Origin: RGIG3009 sp045595845
GTDB taxonomy: Bacteria; Bacillota; Clostridia; Oscillospirales; Acutalibacteraceae
NCBI GenBank assembly: GCA_045595845.1
Contig: JAZOBF010000053.1
Coordinates: 1 to 43,718, forward strand
Reading direction: 5' to 3'
DNA: 43,718 nucleotides
Shown here piece by piece: positions 33,837-42,188 of the stretch (the first letter of the stretch is position 1; each line of letters begins with the position of its first letter). The notes under the pieces are model-generated. The model was not told the origin of the DNA and did not search any database. It saw only the letters and a list, made by a program, of their open reading frames with translations. Made by a program: the position numbers and the translations under genes.

Positions 33837-35309
33837 TCACTCCTTTGCGGGACCTACATTGACAAATTGGTTGCCGCCTTTTGTGATGGTAAATGTGGTG
33901 GAAATCGCGCCGCTCGGCACCCTGTTTGCCCCCATCATACCATCCCCGTTTTCAGGTGGCGGCATGCCTTCGGGCATCTGAGGTCTCTCTTCTTGCGGCG
34001 GCATGCCGTTTGGTCTTTCGGGCGGAACACCTTGTTCGTTTGGCATATTAGGCCTTGGACCTTGCATGTTCTGCGTTTTACTCGCTGCCAACTGGGTTTC
34101 CCCCTGCCGGAAAGTGTAGTCACCGGGGATAAGTTCCTCTCCTGCGACAACCAGATAGGTGAACGCGTTGGTCGGTGTATATTCGAAAACAACGCTGCCC
34201 GCAGCATCTCTCAGCGTATAGGTGTTGCCGTTTTGACGACTTGAAAAACTAAACACACTATAGGTTTGGTCACCACCGGCAATATGGTCGAGCATATTGC
34301 CGGTTGCGAGTACATGGCCACCATTCAAATAAATGCCCTTGTCAGAATCAATGCCCGCATCGCCGCTTGTAGAACAAGCCTGTGCCGTAACGGTACCGCC
34401 ATTGATGACGAGCCATCCGTTCGAGTCAATACCATCACCCTCGCCTGTGCTGCCATCACAAACAATGTTAAGGGTACCCCCATTAACAGTTGTAACAGAA
34501 ACATTGTCTTCGTTGGTATTAATGCCGTCATTTCCTGAGATGATATTGATTGTACCGCCATTGATGGTAAGGTGAAGCTCACTGTCAAGCCCCTCGTTTT
34601 CGGCTTTGATGTTCAATATACCATCACCGTTTTTCTCTCCGCCTATATTCATGGTCATTTTTGAATAAAAGGCACCATCGTACTTATGAAGTTTCTTGCT
34701 GTCGACGATTTCTTTACCGTCCTCGCTTAATTCGTAGGATTTGTAAATTTTCGCCACATAAGAACCGGTGATATGGTTTTCCGTGCCGTCAGCCAGGATA
34801 ATGTTTGCACCCGCATTTTTCGTATCAACATCTTTTGTTGCCGTTTCATCATCACTGCTGCAACATTCATAAACATTATAAAAAATAATGGCGGGCGCAA
34901 CGGTACAAGTAACGGAAACATCGTTAAGAACGAGTGTAACCACCGCCTCTTCGTCTGTTTTGGCATCTTCACCCAGGTCAATGGCAATTTGTCCAAGCGA
35001 TAAGCTGCCACTTAAAACATAATTACCGGGCTTTGTGATATGAACAACCGTATGCGCATCTGCTTCGCTTTGTTCGTGCTCATCTTGCTTCTCACCTTCG
35101 CCGTAAGTAAACCCCTGATTTGCCAGATAGAACACGATATCCTTAGCCGAATAAACCGCCTGTTTGCTATCCTGTGTAATGTCTTGCCCATCAACCGTAA
35201 TGCCGTTATCAGAAAGTGTAATATAAGTGCTTGCCGTTGTTTGTTGGATAAAACGGCAACCCGAAAACAGAAAAGTTATCAGCGTTAAACAGACAAACAA
35301 TTTCTTCAT
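33837..35309 (-). CDS. Lipoprotein with Cthe_2159-like carbohydrate-binding beta-helix
   Basis: The 490-residue protein begins MKKLFVCLTLITFLFSGC, a lipoprotein signal with Cys18 as the lipid site, so it is anchored outside the membrane. The body has repeated beta-helix rungs such as DGILNIKAENEGLDSE, LTINGGTINIISGNDGINT, NGGTLNIVCDG, DGIDSNGWLVINGGTV and DSDKGIYLNGGHV, typical of the Cthe_2159 carbohydrate-binding family, a polysaccharide-lyase-like fold that binds cellulose and polygalacturonate and uses calcium. The tail (about 420-475) is rich in Pro, Met, Asn and Gly. The start at 35309 follows AGAGGTG, and an extended -10 (TGGTATACT, 35341-35349) lies upstream. Binding versus enzymatic role is not decided. 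Confidence 0.75.
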   Translation of the reverse strand: MKKLFVCLTLITFLFSGCRFIQQTTASTYITLSDNGITVDGQDITQDSKQAVYSAKDIVFYLANQGFTYGEGEKQDEHEQSEADAHTVVHITKPGNYVLSGSLSLGQIAIDLGEDAKTDEEAVVTLVLNDVSVTCTVAPAIIFYNVYECCSSDDETATKDVDTKNAGANIILADGTENHITGSYVAKIYKSYELSEDGKEIVDSKKLHKYDGAFYSKMTMNIGGEKNGDGILNIKAENEGLDSELHLTINGGTINIISGNDGINTNEDNVSVTTVNGGTLNIVCDGSTGEGDGIDSNGWLVINGGTVTAQACSTSGDAGIDSDKGIYLNGGHVLATGNMLDHIAGGDQTYSVFSFSSRQNGNTYTLRDAAGSVVFEYTPTNAFTYLVVAGEELIPGDYTFRQGETQLAASKTQNMQGPRPNMPNEQGVPPERPNGMPPQEERPQMPEGMPPPENGDGMMGANRVPSGAISTTFTITKGGNQFVNVGPAKE

Positions 35310-35414
35310 GTTGCACCTCTGTAAACCATAATACAGTATTAGTATACCATACCACTGCCCAAAAAAGTTAACAAATATAAAAAACGCGAACATAAAACCA
35401 TAGGAGATTTCGTT

Positions 35415-36302
35415 ATGAAGCATAAAACCACTCAAGCGGTATTTTGTGCCGCATTGGGTAATATTCTTTGGGGTTTCAGCTTCCTTTTCACCCGCATAGG
35501 CTTGGATGTCGCCCCCAATCCCAATATAATGCTTTCCCATCGATTTTTATGTTCCGCTCTGTTTATGGCCTTGCCGATTCTTATCGGCAAGGTGAAAGTC
35601 TCCTTTAAGGGTAAGAACTGGAAACCCATTGGGATTCTGTTGTTGACTCAGGTCGGCTACTATGTGTTTGAAACTTACGGCTTGCTGTACACCAACGCCA
35701 CGATTGCCGGTATGGTGCTCGCGGTAGTACCGGTGGTAACCATCGGCACCGGCGCTCTGTTTTTACGGGAATATCCCACACGGCGGCAGGCTTTATTTTG
35801 TATCGTTCCGGTGGTAGGCGTCATTATTATGACGGTGTCCGGTAAGGAACTGGGTGTGGTAACCACGGTTGGTATTGTTTTGCTGCTGCTGACGGTAGTA
35901 GACTCCGCCATTTTTAAAACGGCCAACCGTAAAGCTGCCGAAGAGTTCACCCCTTTTGAACGCACCTTTTTTGTACTGTGCCTGTCGGCGATATTCTTCA
36001 CGCTGATGGCACTACATTCGGTAAGCTGGGATGTAAAGGCCTATGTGGCGCCCGTCTTTCATGGCAAATACATAGTTGCCGTACTGAGCATGAGCGTACT
36101 GTGCTCCATCGTTGCGAATCTGCTGGTCAATTACGCGACCGGCATCCTGCCGGCCTTTCAGTTGTCGTCCTTTGGCTCTTTGTCAACACTGTGCTCCCTG
36201 TTTGCCGGTGTGGTGTTTTTGAAAGAACCGATAAACATTTCGCTGTTTACGGGTGCCGTGCTCATCATAGTGGGTATCCGACAGGTAACAAAGCCCAAAT
36301 AA
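35415..36302 (+). CDS. EamA/DMT family transporter
   Basis: The 295-residue protein has ten hydrophobic segments and two EamA repeats. The first opens ALGNILWGFSFLFTRIGLDVAPNPNIMLSHRFL; the first-repeat end is ATIAGMVLAVVPVVTIGTGALFLREYPTRRQ, the second ends LPAFQLSSFGSLSTLCSLFAGVVFLKEPI. Members export or import metabolites and amino acids; the substrate cannot be told from sequence. AGGAG precedes the ATG. It is divergent from the lipoprotein gene and convergent with the XRE gene. Confidence 0.85.
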   Translation: MKHKTTQAVFCAALGNILWGFSFLFTRIGLDVAPNPNIMLSHRFLCSALFMALPILIGKVKVSFKGKNWKPIGILLLTQVGYYVFETYGLLYTNATIAGMVLAVVPVVTIGTGALFLREYPTRRQALFCIVPVVGVIIMTVSGKELGVVTTVGIVLLLLTVVDSAIFKTANRKAAEEFTPFERTFFVLCLSAIFFTLMALHSVSWDVKAYVAPVFHGKYIVAVLSMSVLCSIVANLLVNYATGILPAFQLSSFGSLSTLCSLFAGVVFLKEPINISLFTGAVLIIVGIRQVTKPK

Positions 36303-36372
36303 ACAGGCGCTACCGCTTGTTATCACAGGTGGCAAAATAAGCGGCACCCTTCTCTTGCGAGAGGTATAAAAC

Positions 36373-36414
36373 AAAAACCCGTCTTGCCTATTGGGGCAAG
36401 ATGGGTTTTGTTGA
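36373..36414. terminator. Bidirectional terminator overlapping the end of the XRE gene
   Basis: ACCC-GTCTTGCC (36377-36388) pairs with GGCAAGATGGGT, with one G-U pair, loop TATTG. T runs lie on both sides. The last codons and stop of the minus-strand XRE gene are inside the hairpin. Confidence 0.8.
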
Positions 36415-37419
36415 TGTTATCTTCCTGTTTTTTAGAACTTTGACAGCACCTATTGTGACAAAAACGGCACTCATGAACAAAAGTGATATCAAACAAATCA
36501 TGAGAATATTTCCCTCTAAACACTGTGCCCAGTCATGAAAGTTCACTTGATAGGTGCTCTCGTTTGTGCCAAATAGAATGTCTACAATATACTCGATAAA
36601 ATACCATAGGATTGTGCAAAAAGCAATACAGACGCCTGTTTTAAGGAAAGCGTTAAACCGCAATGTACAAATAATCGCGCAAAAAACAACCGGGATAAAC
36701 GCATAGCAGGTAATAAGTATTGCCGGAATAAGCATAAAAGGACGCCAACAGTTGATGTTGAACAACAGCAAACTCGTCAAAACACAGGCCACCGTAAACG
36801 AAACCACAAACTTGTAGCGGGATAGTTTGGTTTTCGATAATATAAGGGGTACAAACACCAATCCATACCCGATTAAAACACCGATACAAGCTGTTAAGAA
36901 CCACGATAAACCACCCGTATACATAGCGCAGGTAAATAAAAGCAGACACAGCGACAGGTAAGTTGAAACGGCAAAGCTGAGTAATTTCTTTGATTCAAAA
37001 AAGCCGGTAATATTCGGCACGAATGTATAGGCACAAAGCAGTGCGGCCAGCACGATAAAGAACCAAGACAGCGTGTGGTTTACGGCAAGATTGCAAATAA
37101 AACAAGTTAGGAGTGCGGCGGCATACGATAGTGTGGGAACCCAAAACCACACGCCGCGAATCACGCGAAATTTTTGCGCTTCTTGTTTGAGTCTCCTTGT
37201 GTCCGTATCGGTTGAAGCGGTAATCAATTCATGCTCACTAATGTCAAGGGTGCGGCAAATATCGGAAATTAAGGTGATATCAGGGTAGGACACCCCTCGC
37301 TCCCATTTGCTCACCGCCCCCTCCGTAACAAACAGCAGCTCCGCAAGGTCTTTCTGAGAGTAGTTCTTTTCGGTTCGTTTTTGTTTTATGAACGAACCGA
37401 ATGTTTTTTTATCTGTCAT
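36388..37419 (-). CDS. XRE-family regulator fused to a multi-span membrane domain
   Basis: The 343-residue protein starts with a Cro/CI-type helix-turn-helix (about 5-62: FGSFIKQKRTEKNYSQKDLAELLFVTEGAVSKWERGVSYPD, with SDICRTLDISEHEL). A short linker is followed by about eight hydrophobic segments from residue 90 to 335. The DNA-binding part should stay in the cytoplasm, tied to the membrane. Such fusions occur in Firmicutes, often near transporters or antibiotic-response genes; the ligand is unknown. The start at 37419 with AGAGGTGG upstream is chosen over an upstream frame extension that runs through the inverted-repeat element. Confidence 0.83.
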   Translation of the reverse strand: MTDKKTFGSFIKQKRTEKNYSQKDLAELLFVTEGAVSKWERGVSYPDITLISDICRTLDISEHELITASTDTDTRRLKQEAQKFRVIRGVWFWVPTLSYAAALLTCFICNLAVNHTLSWFFIVLAALLCAYTFVPNITGFFESKKLLSFAVSTYLSLCLLLFTCAMYTGGLSWFLTACIGVLIGYGLVFVPLILSKTKLSRYKFVVSFTVACVLTSLLLFNINCWRPFMLIPAILITCYAFIPVVFCAIICTLRFNAFLKTGVCIAFCTILWYFIEYIVDILFGTNESTYQVNFHDWAQCLEGNILMICLISLLFMSAVFVTIGAVKVLKNRKITSTKPILPQ

Positions 37420-37436
37420 ACCCGACCACCTCTGCC

Positions 37437-37595
37437 TAACCACAACTGACGCACTCGAACCCGGTTTATTTTGGGGAAATGCTGCGTCTGCTGCGTTAAA
37501 ATACTCGTAAATCCGAAAGCCTTGCGATGATAACAAACCACAAAGCACCGAAAATCCGCCGTTTGAGGCGGGTTCGAGTGTGTCAGTTGTGGTTA
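37437..37595. mobile_element. Short inverted-repeat element (MITE-like), 159 bp
   Basis: A 27-bp terminal sequence, TAACCACAACTGACGCACTC followed by GAACCCG (37437-37463), recurs inverted at 37569-37595 with a single mismatch. The 105 bp between has no gene. The right arm contains the last four codons and stop of the adjacent ATP-grasp gene, and the left arm lies 18 bases from the XRE start codon. No clear target duplication or transposase is visible, so mobility is inferred from shape. Confidence 0.5.
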
Positions 37596-38884
37596 ACCGT
37601 ATTGTTGATTGCCGCCAGCGCGCGGTCATAGGTCATCGGTTCAAGTTGCATATCCTCGCCCTCGGTCGAGCGAATATCCAGCGTTTCGCTGATGCGCACA
37701 ATATTGCGCGCGAGTTCCTGTTCGTCCCTGCCCACAACATGAATACGCAAGCAGATACGCTCCAGCGCGTTGGTATCCTCCACGGTATCGCCCTCGCGGC
37801 TCATGACCGTAATATTCAGCACGCCCGGAAGCTCGCGTGTTTCGTCCACTCTCCCCATTTTGCCGATCACACCGGGTTTTAAGCCGACATAATAGTTACA
37901 GCAAGGATACGGGAACCGCGCACTATCGGTATCGGCAATGCGCTTGTCCGCCATACTGCCGGTCAGCGCGTAGTTGATCATGTAATTGAGAGAATTGTTG
38001 CCGTTTTGGTATTCCGAGAAAATATAGTTTTGCGCACCGCCCATACGGAAGCCCGCTTCAAACACATAAAACACGCCATCCTGACAGAAGCACTGCAAGG
38101 TCATGACGCCGTTTTGCACACCGAGTCCGCGGAACATGGCTTTTACATTTTCATCAAATGTTTCGTAATACGCGTCGATGTACTTGCTGGGGTACATATG
38201 AAAAATCGGTAAAATAAGTTTTTCGTTTTCCGACTTGACAAACACCTTGGTAAAGCTCGAGGTCAGCGAACATTCGCCGTCCTGAATGGTATATTGGAAA
38301 AAGGTTTCATCCGCGCCCGTGATCAGCTTTTCTACCACGACCTCGCCGCGCTTGGACCAACGCATGGCTTCTTCATACACCGCGTCAAAATCCTCGGCAC
38401 GGTAACAAGCGTTCATACCCCTCGCCCCCGAGCTGTCGGTCGGTTTGACAAGTACCGGAAACGGTAATTTCTCAATATCGTCACGGGTATAATCATGTGG
38501 GATATCGTATTGCGGCACAGTGGGTACACCATACTGACGGCAAGCCGTCTTAAACCGCGCTTTATCCGCCAAAATGTCCCATTGCTCCCGATCGGTGTAA
38601 AAATACACACCGGTACGCTCGGCAACCTTGATAGCGGGATCAATATTGACCTCCGACGAGCCGACGAAAATGCCGTTCACGCCTTCTTTTTGAACAACCT
38701 CGCACACCGCATCGATGTTCTGCGTATCAATCTGATAAAAGGCATCCGCCAATTTCGCAATGGGAGTGTCGGCATCACGACCGAGTGCGACAATACGGAA
38801 CCCTTTTTCTTCCTTGTATTTCTTGATACCCGCTGCATAGGCGCCGCCGCCCATGAGCAGTAGAGTCTTGCCGTGCAGTTCCAT
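37583..38884 (-). CDS. ATP-grasp ligase (carbamoyl-phosphate-synthase-like)
   Basis: The 433-residue protein has an N-terminal preATP-grasp nucleotide-fold region (KTLLLMGGGAYAAGIKKYKEEKG), the ATP-binding Lys segment PFPVLVKPTDSSGARGM (about 142-158), EVVVEKLITGADETFF (about 190) and the metal-binding segment FYVFEAGFRMGGAQNYI (about 270-286), where a canonical E-x-N is replaced by E-x-GFRMGG. The last 90 residues form a small beta-rich domain. It should join a carboxylate to an amine, but the partners are unknown. It is the last gene of the ATP-grasp run, 21 bases after the preceding gene, with AAGGGGCAAGGA before the ATG. Its 3' end lies inside the inverted-repeat element. Confidence 0.78.
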   Translation of the reverse strand: MELHGKTLLLMGGGAYAAGIKKYKEEKGFRIVALGRDADTPIAKLADAFYQIDTQNIDAVCEVVQKEGVNGIFVGSSEVNIDPAIKVAERTGVYFYTDREQWDILADKARFKTACRQYGVPTVPQYDIPHDYTRDDIEKLPFPVLVKPTDSSGARGMNACYRAEDFDAVYEEAMRWSKRGEVVVEKLITGADETFFQYTIQDGECSLTSSFTKVFVKSENEKLILPIFHMYPSKYIDAYYETFDENVKAMFRGLGVQNGVMTLQCFCQDGVFYVFEAGFRMGGAQNYIFSEYQNGNNSLNYMINYALTGSMADKRIADTDSARFPYPCCNYYVGLKPGVIGKMGRVDETRELPGVLNITVMSREGDTVEDTNALERICLRIHVVGRDEQELARNIVRISETLDIRSTEGEDMQLEPMTYDRALAAINNTVNHN

Positions 38885-38905
38885 ATCCTTGCCCCTTATC
38901 TTCAG

Positions 38906-39979
38906 TTATTTGCAAAAAGCATTTATAATCTCTTCGGTACGGTCTCCGAACAACGGACCGTTGACATACTGGTAATACAGCACACCCGGACGGCGAATAT
39001 TGTATTCCATCAAAGTCGGCGTGCCGTCTTCGGCAAAGCAAATGTCAAACCCCATATATCGAAAATGCGGCAATTGCTCGTGAATACGCGTTGTCATTTC
39101 AAGCATTTTTTCAAAATTCGGTAGTTGCAGTCCCGCAAACGAATAGCCGTTTGGTGCAACCGTTATGCTTTCACCGCAAGAAAAATACGCCTTATCTTTT
39201 AGTGTGCCATCGGGATTTACTCCGATCACGATCATGCCGTGACCGTCTTTTGTGGTGAAATTATCCGTCACAGCACCCGTTGCGCCGCACCGCAAGGCAC
39301 AATTGACAGGTGTAGCCCTACCGTTCAAGTGCAAACTAACTACACGCACCACATTGACCGATGACGGATTCAGTGCCGCCACCGATGCGTGTTGACGGAA
39401 CACCTTTTGCACAATACAGTTTTTCGGATACTGTTTTACAATCTCCTCCACCGTTTCCCGTCGAAACAACGCGGCACTTTTGCCGCCTCCGCTATCGAGC
39501 GAGGGCTTGACGAAAACCTGCTCGTGCTCTCTTATCAGAGTCAGTGCCTCCGTCTCGGTGATCGGACAATAGTTTTTGTCCAACCAGGAGCCGTTGACAT
39601 TACGAGCAATGGTTTCGGGCTTGGGAACATCGGGAAAGAGACGATCAAAGTAGTTTTTGTCACTCATGCCCATGCGCAGATTCGACGGATTCAGTACGGG
39701 ATCGATCACGGTACGCGCCAACAATTCCGAACAGACATACGGATCAAAGATACCGGTTGCGGAAAATACCAGCTCGTGTGTACTGAAATCCCGAACTCTA
39801 CCGTTCCACACCTCGTTGACTTGCTTTTTCTGCTCCGTCGTCAGCGGTCGGAGCGGAATACCCACAGCCCTCAACTGTTGCTTCGCTTGTGCAAAAGCGG
39901 AACGCGATTTGAATTTTTCAGACCAGTTTTTCAGTTGTATCTGCAGGGCGTGGTACAAATTTCGAACATGGGCCACCAT
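38906..39979 (-). CDS. Sugar-transfer-associated ATP-grasp protein, copy 3
   Basis: The 357-residue protein resembles the ATP-grasp family found in polysaccharide loci (ATPgrasp_ST type). It has SDKNYFDRLFPDVPKPETI, the ATP lysine segment VFVKPSLDSGGGKSAALF, NCIVQKVFRQH, SVNVVRVVSL, TDNFTTKDGHG, GFDICFAEDG and the metal site MEYNIRRPG followed by NGPLFGD. The longer frame to 40009 overlaps the preceding gene and has no ribosome site, while ATG at 39979 follows AAGGAG and starts four bases after the preceding stop. Likely ligates an amino acid or similar group to a sugar acid; substrate unknown. Confidence 0.75.
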   Translation of the reverse strand: MVAHVRNLYHALQIQLKNWSEKFKSRSAFAQAKQQLRAVGIPLRPLTTEQKKQVNEVWNGRVRDFSTHELVFSATGIFDPYVCSELLARTVIDPVLNPSNLRMGMSDKNYFDRLFPDVPKPETIARNVNGSWLDKNYCPITETEALTLIREHEQVFVKPSLDSGGGKSAALFRRETVEEIVKQYPKNCIVQKVFRQHASVAALNPSSVNVVRVVSLHLNGRATPVNCALRCGATGAVTDNFTTKDGHGMIVIGVNPDGTLKDKAYFSCGESITVAPNGYSFAGLQLPNFEKMLEMTTRIHEQLPHFRYMGFDICFAEDGTPTLMEYNIRRPGVLYYQYVNGPLFGDRTEEIINAFCK

Positions 39980-39983
39980 CGTC

Positions 39984-41060
39984 TTACTCTCTCCTTGCAA
40001 AAACTTCATCTAAAATTTGTTTGGTATCTTCGCCAAACACCGGACCGTTATTGAATTGGTGACAACTCAGACCGCCCTGACTAAGGTTTGCTTCAATCAT
40101 AACGGCTTTTCCGTCTGCATCAATAGCAATATCCCACGAAACCAATCGGAAATGCGGGACCATCGGGTGCGCTTGCTTTACCAACGCCTTAGCCGCCTCA
40201 AATCCCGGTACGACATACCCCTCAAACACGACTCCGCTGGTGGGGTGTACAGGGAACCGTTCACCGGTTGGGCGATACGCATATTTTTTCAGCGTGCCCT
40301 GTTCGGTGATGCCGCAGGTGAAGCCGCCGCTGGATGTATTATCGACCTTTGATCCGGCCACGCCCATGCGTAGCACAGCAGAATAAATCTTCACGCTATC
40401 CTTGGTAAGTAAAGATAAAATGCGAATCGTATTGACGCAACTGGCGTTGATGGTATTCAATCCCTCGTGTTGTGACAAGGGGCGCTGAATGATGATGTCT
40501 GCACGAACAGACGCGGTACCACGCTGCAGCTCCTCGTACATATCCCCATCGCTCGCCGCAATGTAAAATACGCCTTTGCCGCCAAAAGATGATGTGGCAA
40601 CTTTAACAAACACCGCTTCTTCTGTATGTAATCTGTCGCGTAATGCATCGGCTGTCAATGGGGTGCGGCTGGCATCATACCAAAATCCGTTAATACGCAT
40701 CGCCACTGTCTCCGGTTGCGGAACACCGGCAAACAACAGCGGGTAGTAACATTTGTTATCCATCACGACGCCCGCGGCACGATCGTTAAAGTAATCGTCC
40801 ACCTTGTTTAGGTAAATATCTGTCGGCAAATAGTACGGCGAAAAGTTGCCGGTTTTTTCGGCATAAAACCGATGAAAGAGCAGCTTTGCCCCGCCGTACG
40901 GCTTGTAAAATGCCTTGATTGCCGCCTTTTGCTCCGCCGTTAGCGGAAACTTCGGATCACCGTACCGTTTCGGTTTTGTGCAAGCGTGGCGGGTAATCAG
41001 GATTTTTTTTAATACATTGTAGGGTTTATCGTAAAGGCGGCGAATCTGTTCGACTGTCAT
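39984..41060 (-). CDS. Sugar-transfer-associated ATP-grasp protein, copy 2
   Basis: The 358-residue paralogue of its two neighbours has FNDRAAGVVMDNKCYYPLLF, the ATP lysine segment VFVKVATSSFGGKGVFYI, DIIIQRPLSQHEGLN, CVNTIRILSL, VDNTSSGGFTCGI, SWDIAIDADG and the metal site MIEANLSQGG followed by NGPVFGED. It overlaps the end of the upstream gene by four bases (ATGA), and a GGGAGGAAG ribosome site supports the start at 41060 rather than the longer frame to 41087. Membership in the ATP-grasp superfamily is clear; the substrate is not. Confidence 0.76.
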   Translation of the reverse strand: MTVEQIRRLYDKPYNVLKKILITRHACTKPKRYGDPKFPLTAEQKAAIKAFYKPYGGAKLLFHRFYAEKTGNFSPYYLPTDIYLNKVDDYFNDRAAGVVMDNKCYYPLLFAGVPQPETVAMRINGFWYDASRTPLTADALRDRLHTEEAVFVKVATSSFGGKGVFYIAASDGDMYEELQRGTASVRADIIIQRPLSQHEGLNTINASCVNTIRILSLLTKDSVKIYSAVLRMGVAGSKVDNTSSGGFTCGITEQGTLKKYAYRPTGERFPVHPTSGVVFEGYVVPGFEAAKALVKQAHPMVPHFRLVSWDIAIDADGKAVMIEANLSQGGLSCHQFNNGPVFGEDTKQILDEVFARRE

Positions 41061-42175
41061 ATAGACTTCCTCCCGCTGTATATCCACTTGGACTTAATGG
41101 ACAAGTCTGTCATTTCGTGTATTCCCAAACGGCGCAATATGGTGTTTGTTTCGGCCAAGAAGCCCTTTTGTAACGGCATCTGCCACACAAACTGTCCCCG
41201 AGCATTCGCTTCCACGAGCGCCCATCCTTTTTCTGTCAGTGCTAAATCCCAACCGGCATAGCGATTGCCTTTAACCACCGTAGCAAGCTCTTTAGCCCGC
41301 TCGACGGCCTCATCCCACTTTGGAATCACAAACCCGACCACCGGTATGTTAGTGTCGGGATGGTGCGTATACAGGTTGCCGTATTCATCCCCTGCCGCCA
41401 CGATTTCACCCGTAGTGACATCAATCACACCAAACACACCGCCGGCACCCGCGTTATCCACGAAATTGCCGCCGCGACCGGTACGGAAAAATGCCGCTAT
41501 CACTTCCACGCCTTCCGAGAACCGCACCGTTGCCACGCGGATAGTGTTCACAGAATGCGGATGAAACTGTGCCGTTTCCGGTACTTGGCAGATCAGTTCT
41601 TCCAAAATAAATCCCTTCGGATTTTGCTCGAGTAACTGTTTTATCATCATGTCGACGTCAGAAGAAGTCGTATCCATCACCCGAACGCCGGCCCCGCAGG
41701 AACCGTCTATCGGTTTAAACACCACGGATGCATGCCGTTTCGCAAAGGCACAAGCATTGGGAATATCACTCACACTAAATACGCCGACACACTCCCGCAA
41801 GTAGTACTTGCCAAACACTTGGTATGTACGAACTTTATCGTTGAATATTTCAAGATTTTTGGCTTTGTTTAATCGCTCACAAAAATCAATGCGGTTAAGG
41901 TCCGAGATAAACGTTTTTCGTTCCTCTTCCGGCTTATCGCGAAAATGATAGCAAAGATATTCATCCGCCGTAAAGCGGTATTTTTTGGCCATATCCAAAA
42001 TATCCGCAGTGATTTCCGCCTGTTCTTGATCGTTTAACGCACTCCAGTGTTTTTTCACGAATTCAGCAATGCTGTCAGTATTGGTTATCGAGGCATTCCA
42101 CCGCTTTCGGCGCAAACGCGTGCCGAGTGCCGTCCCCTTCAATCGGTTTATGACTTTTAACTGCAAACTTGCCAT
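41057..42175 (-). CDS. Sugar-transfer-associated ATP-grasp protein, copy 1
   Basis: The 372-residue protein has a helical N-terminal region (about 1-115), then VFGKYYLRECVGV, the ATP lysine segment VVFKPIDGSCGAGVRVMD (about 150-167), FILEELICQ, SVNTIRVATV, VDNAGAGGVFGVID, AGWDLALTEKGWALVEANARG (metal site E-x-N) and a short tail. It shares the motif order of the next two genes but is the most divergent, with fewer conserved residues in the C-terminal loop. AAGGAG precedes the ATG, 13 bases after the upstream ATP-grasp gene. Confidence 0.76.
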   Translation of the reverse strand: MASLQLKVINRLKGTALGTRLRRKRWNASITNTDSIAEFVKKHWSALNDQEQAEITADILDMAKKYRFTADEYLCYHFRDKPEEERKTFISDLNRIDFCERLNKAKNLEIFNDKVRTYQVFGKYYLRECVGVFSVSDIPNACAFAKRHASVVFKPIDGSCGAGVRVMDTTSSDVDMMIKQLLEQNPKGFILEELICQVPETAQFHPHSVNTIRVATVRFSEGVEVIAAFFRTGRGGNFVDNAGAGGVFGVIDVTTGEIVAAGDEYGNLYTHHPDTNIPVVGFVIPKWDEAVERAKELATVVKGNRYAGWDLALTEKGWALVEANARGQFVWQMPLQKGFLAETNTILRRLGIHEMTDLSIKSKWIYSGRKSI

Positions 42176-42188
42176 TTTTGAGCACTCC

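Noticed and set aside
37569..37595. GGGTTCGAG in the inverted repeat, similar to a tRNA T-loop or attachment site
   Set aside because: No acceptor, D or anticodon arm can be folded around it and the same sequence is explained by the inverted repeat.
37420..37629. 70-codon upstream extension of the XRE frame
   Set aside because: It runs through the inverted-repeat element and the end of the ATP-grasp gene, and a good ribosome site precedes the later ATG at 37419.
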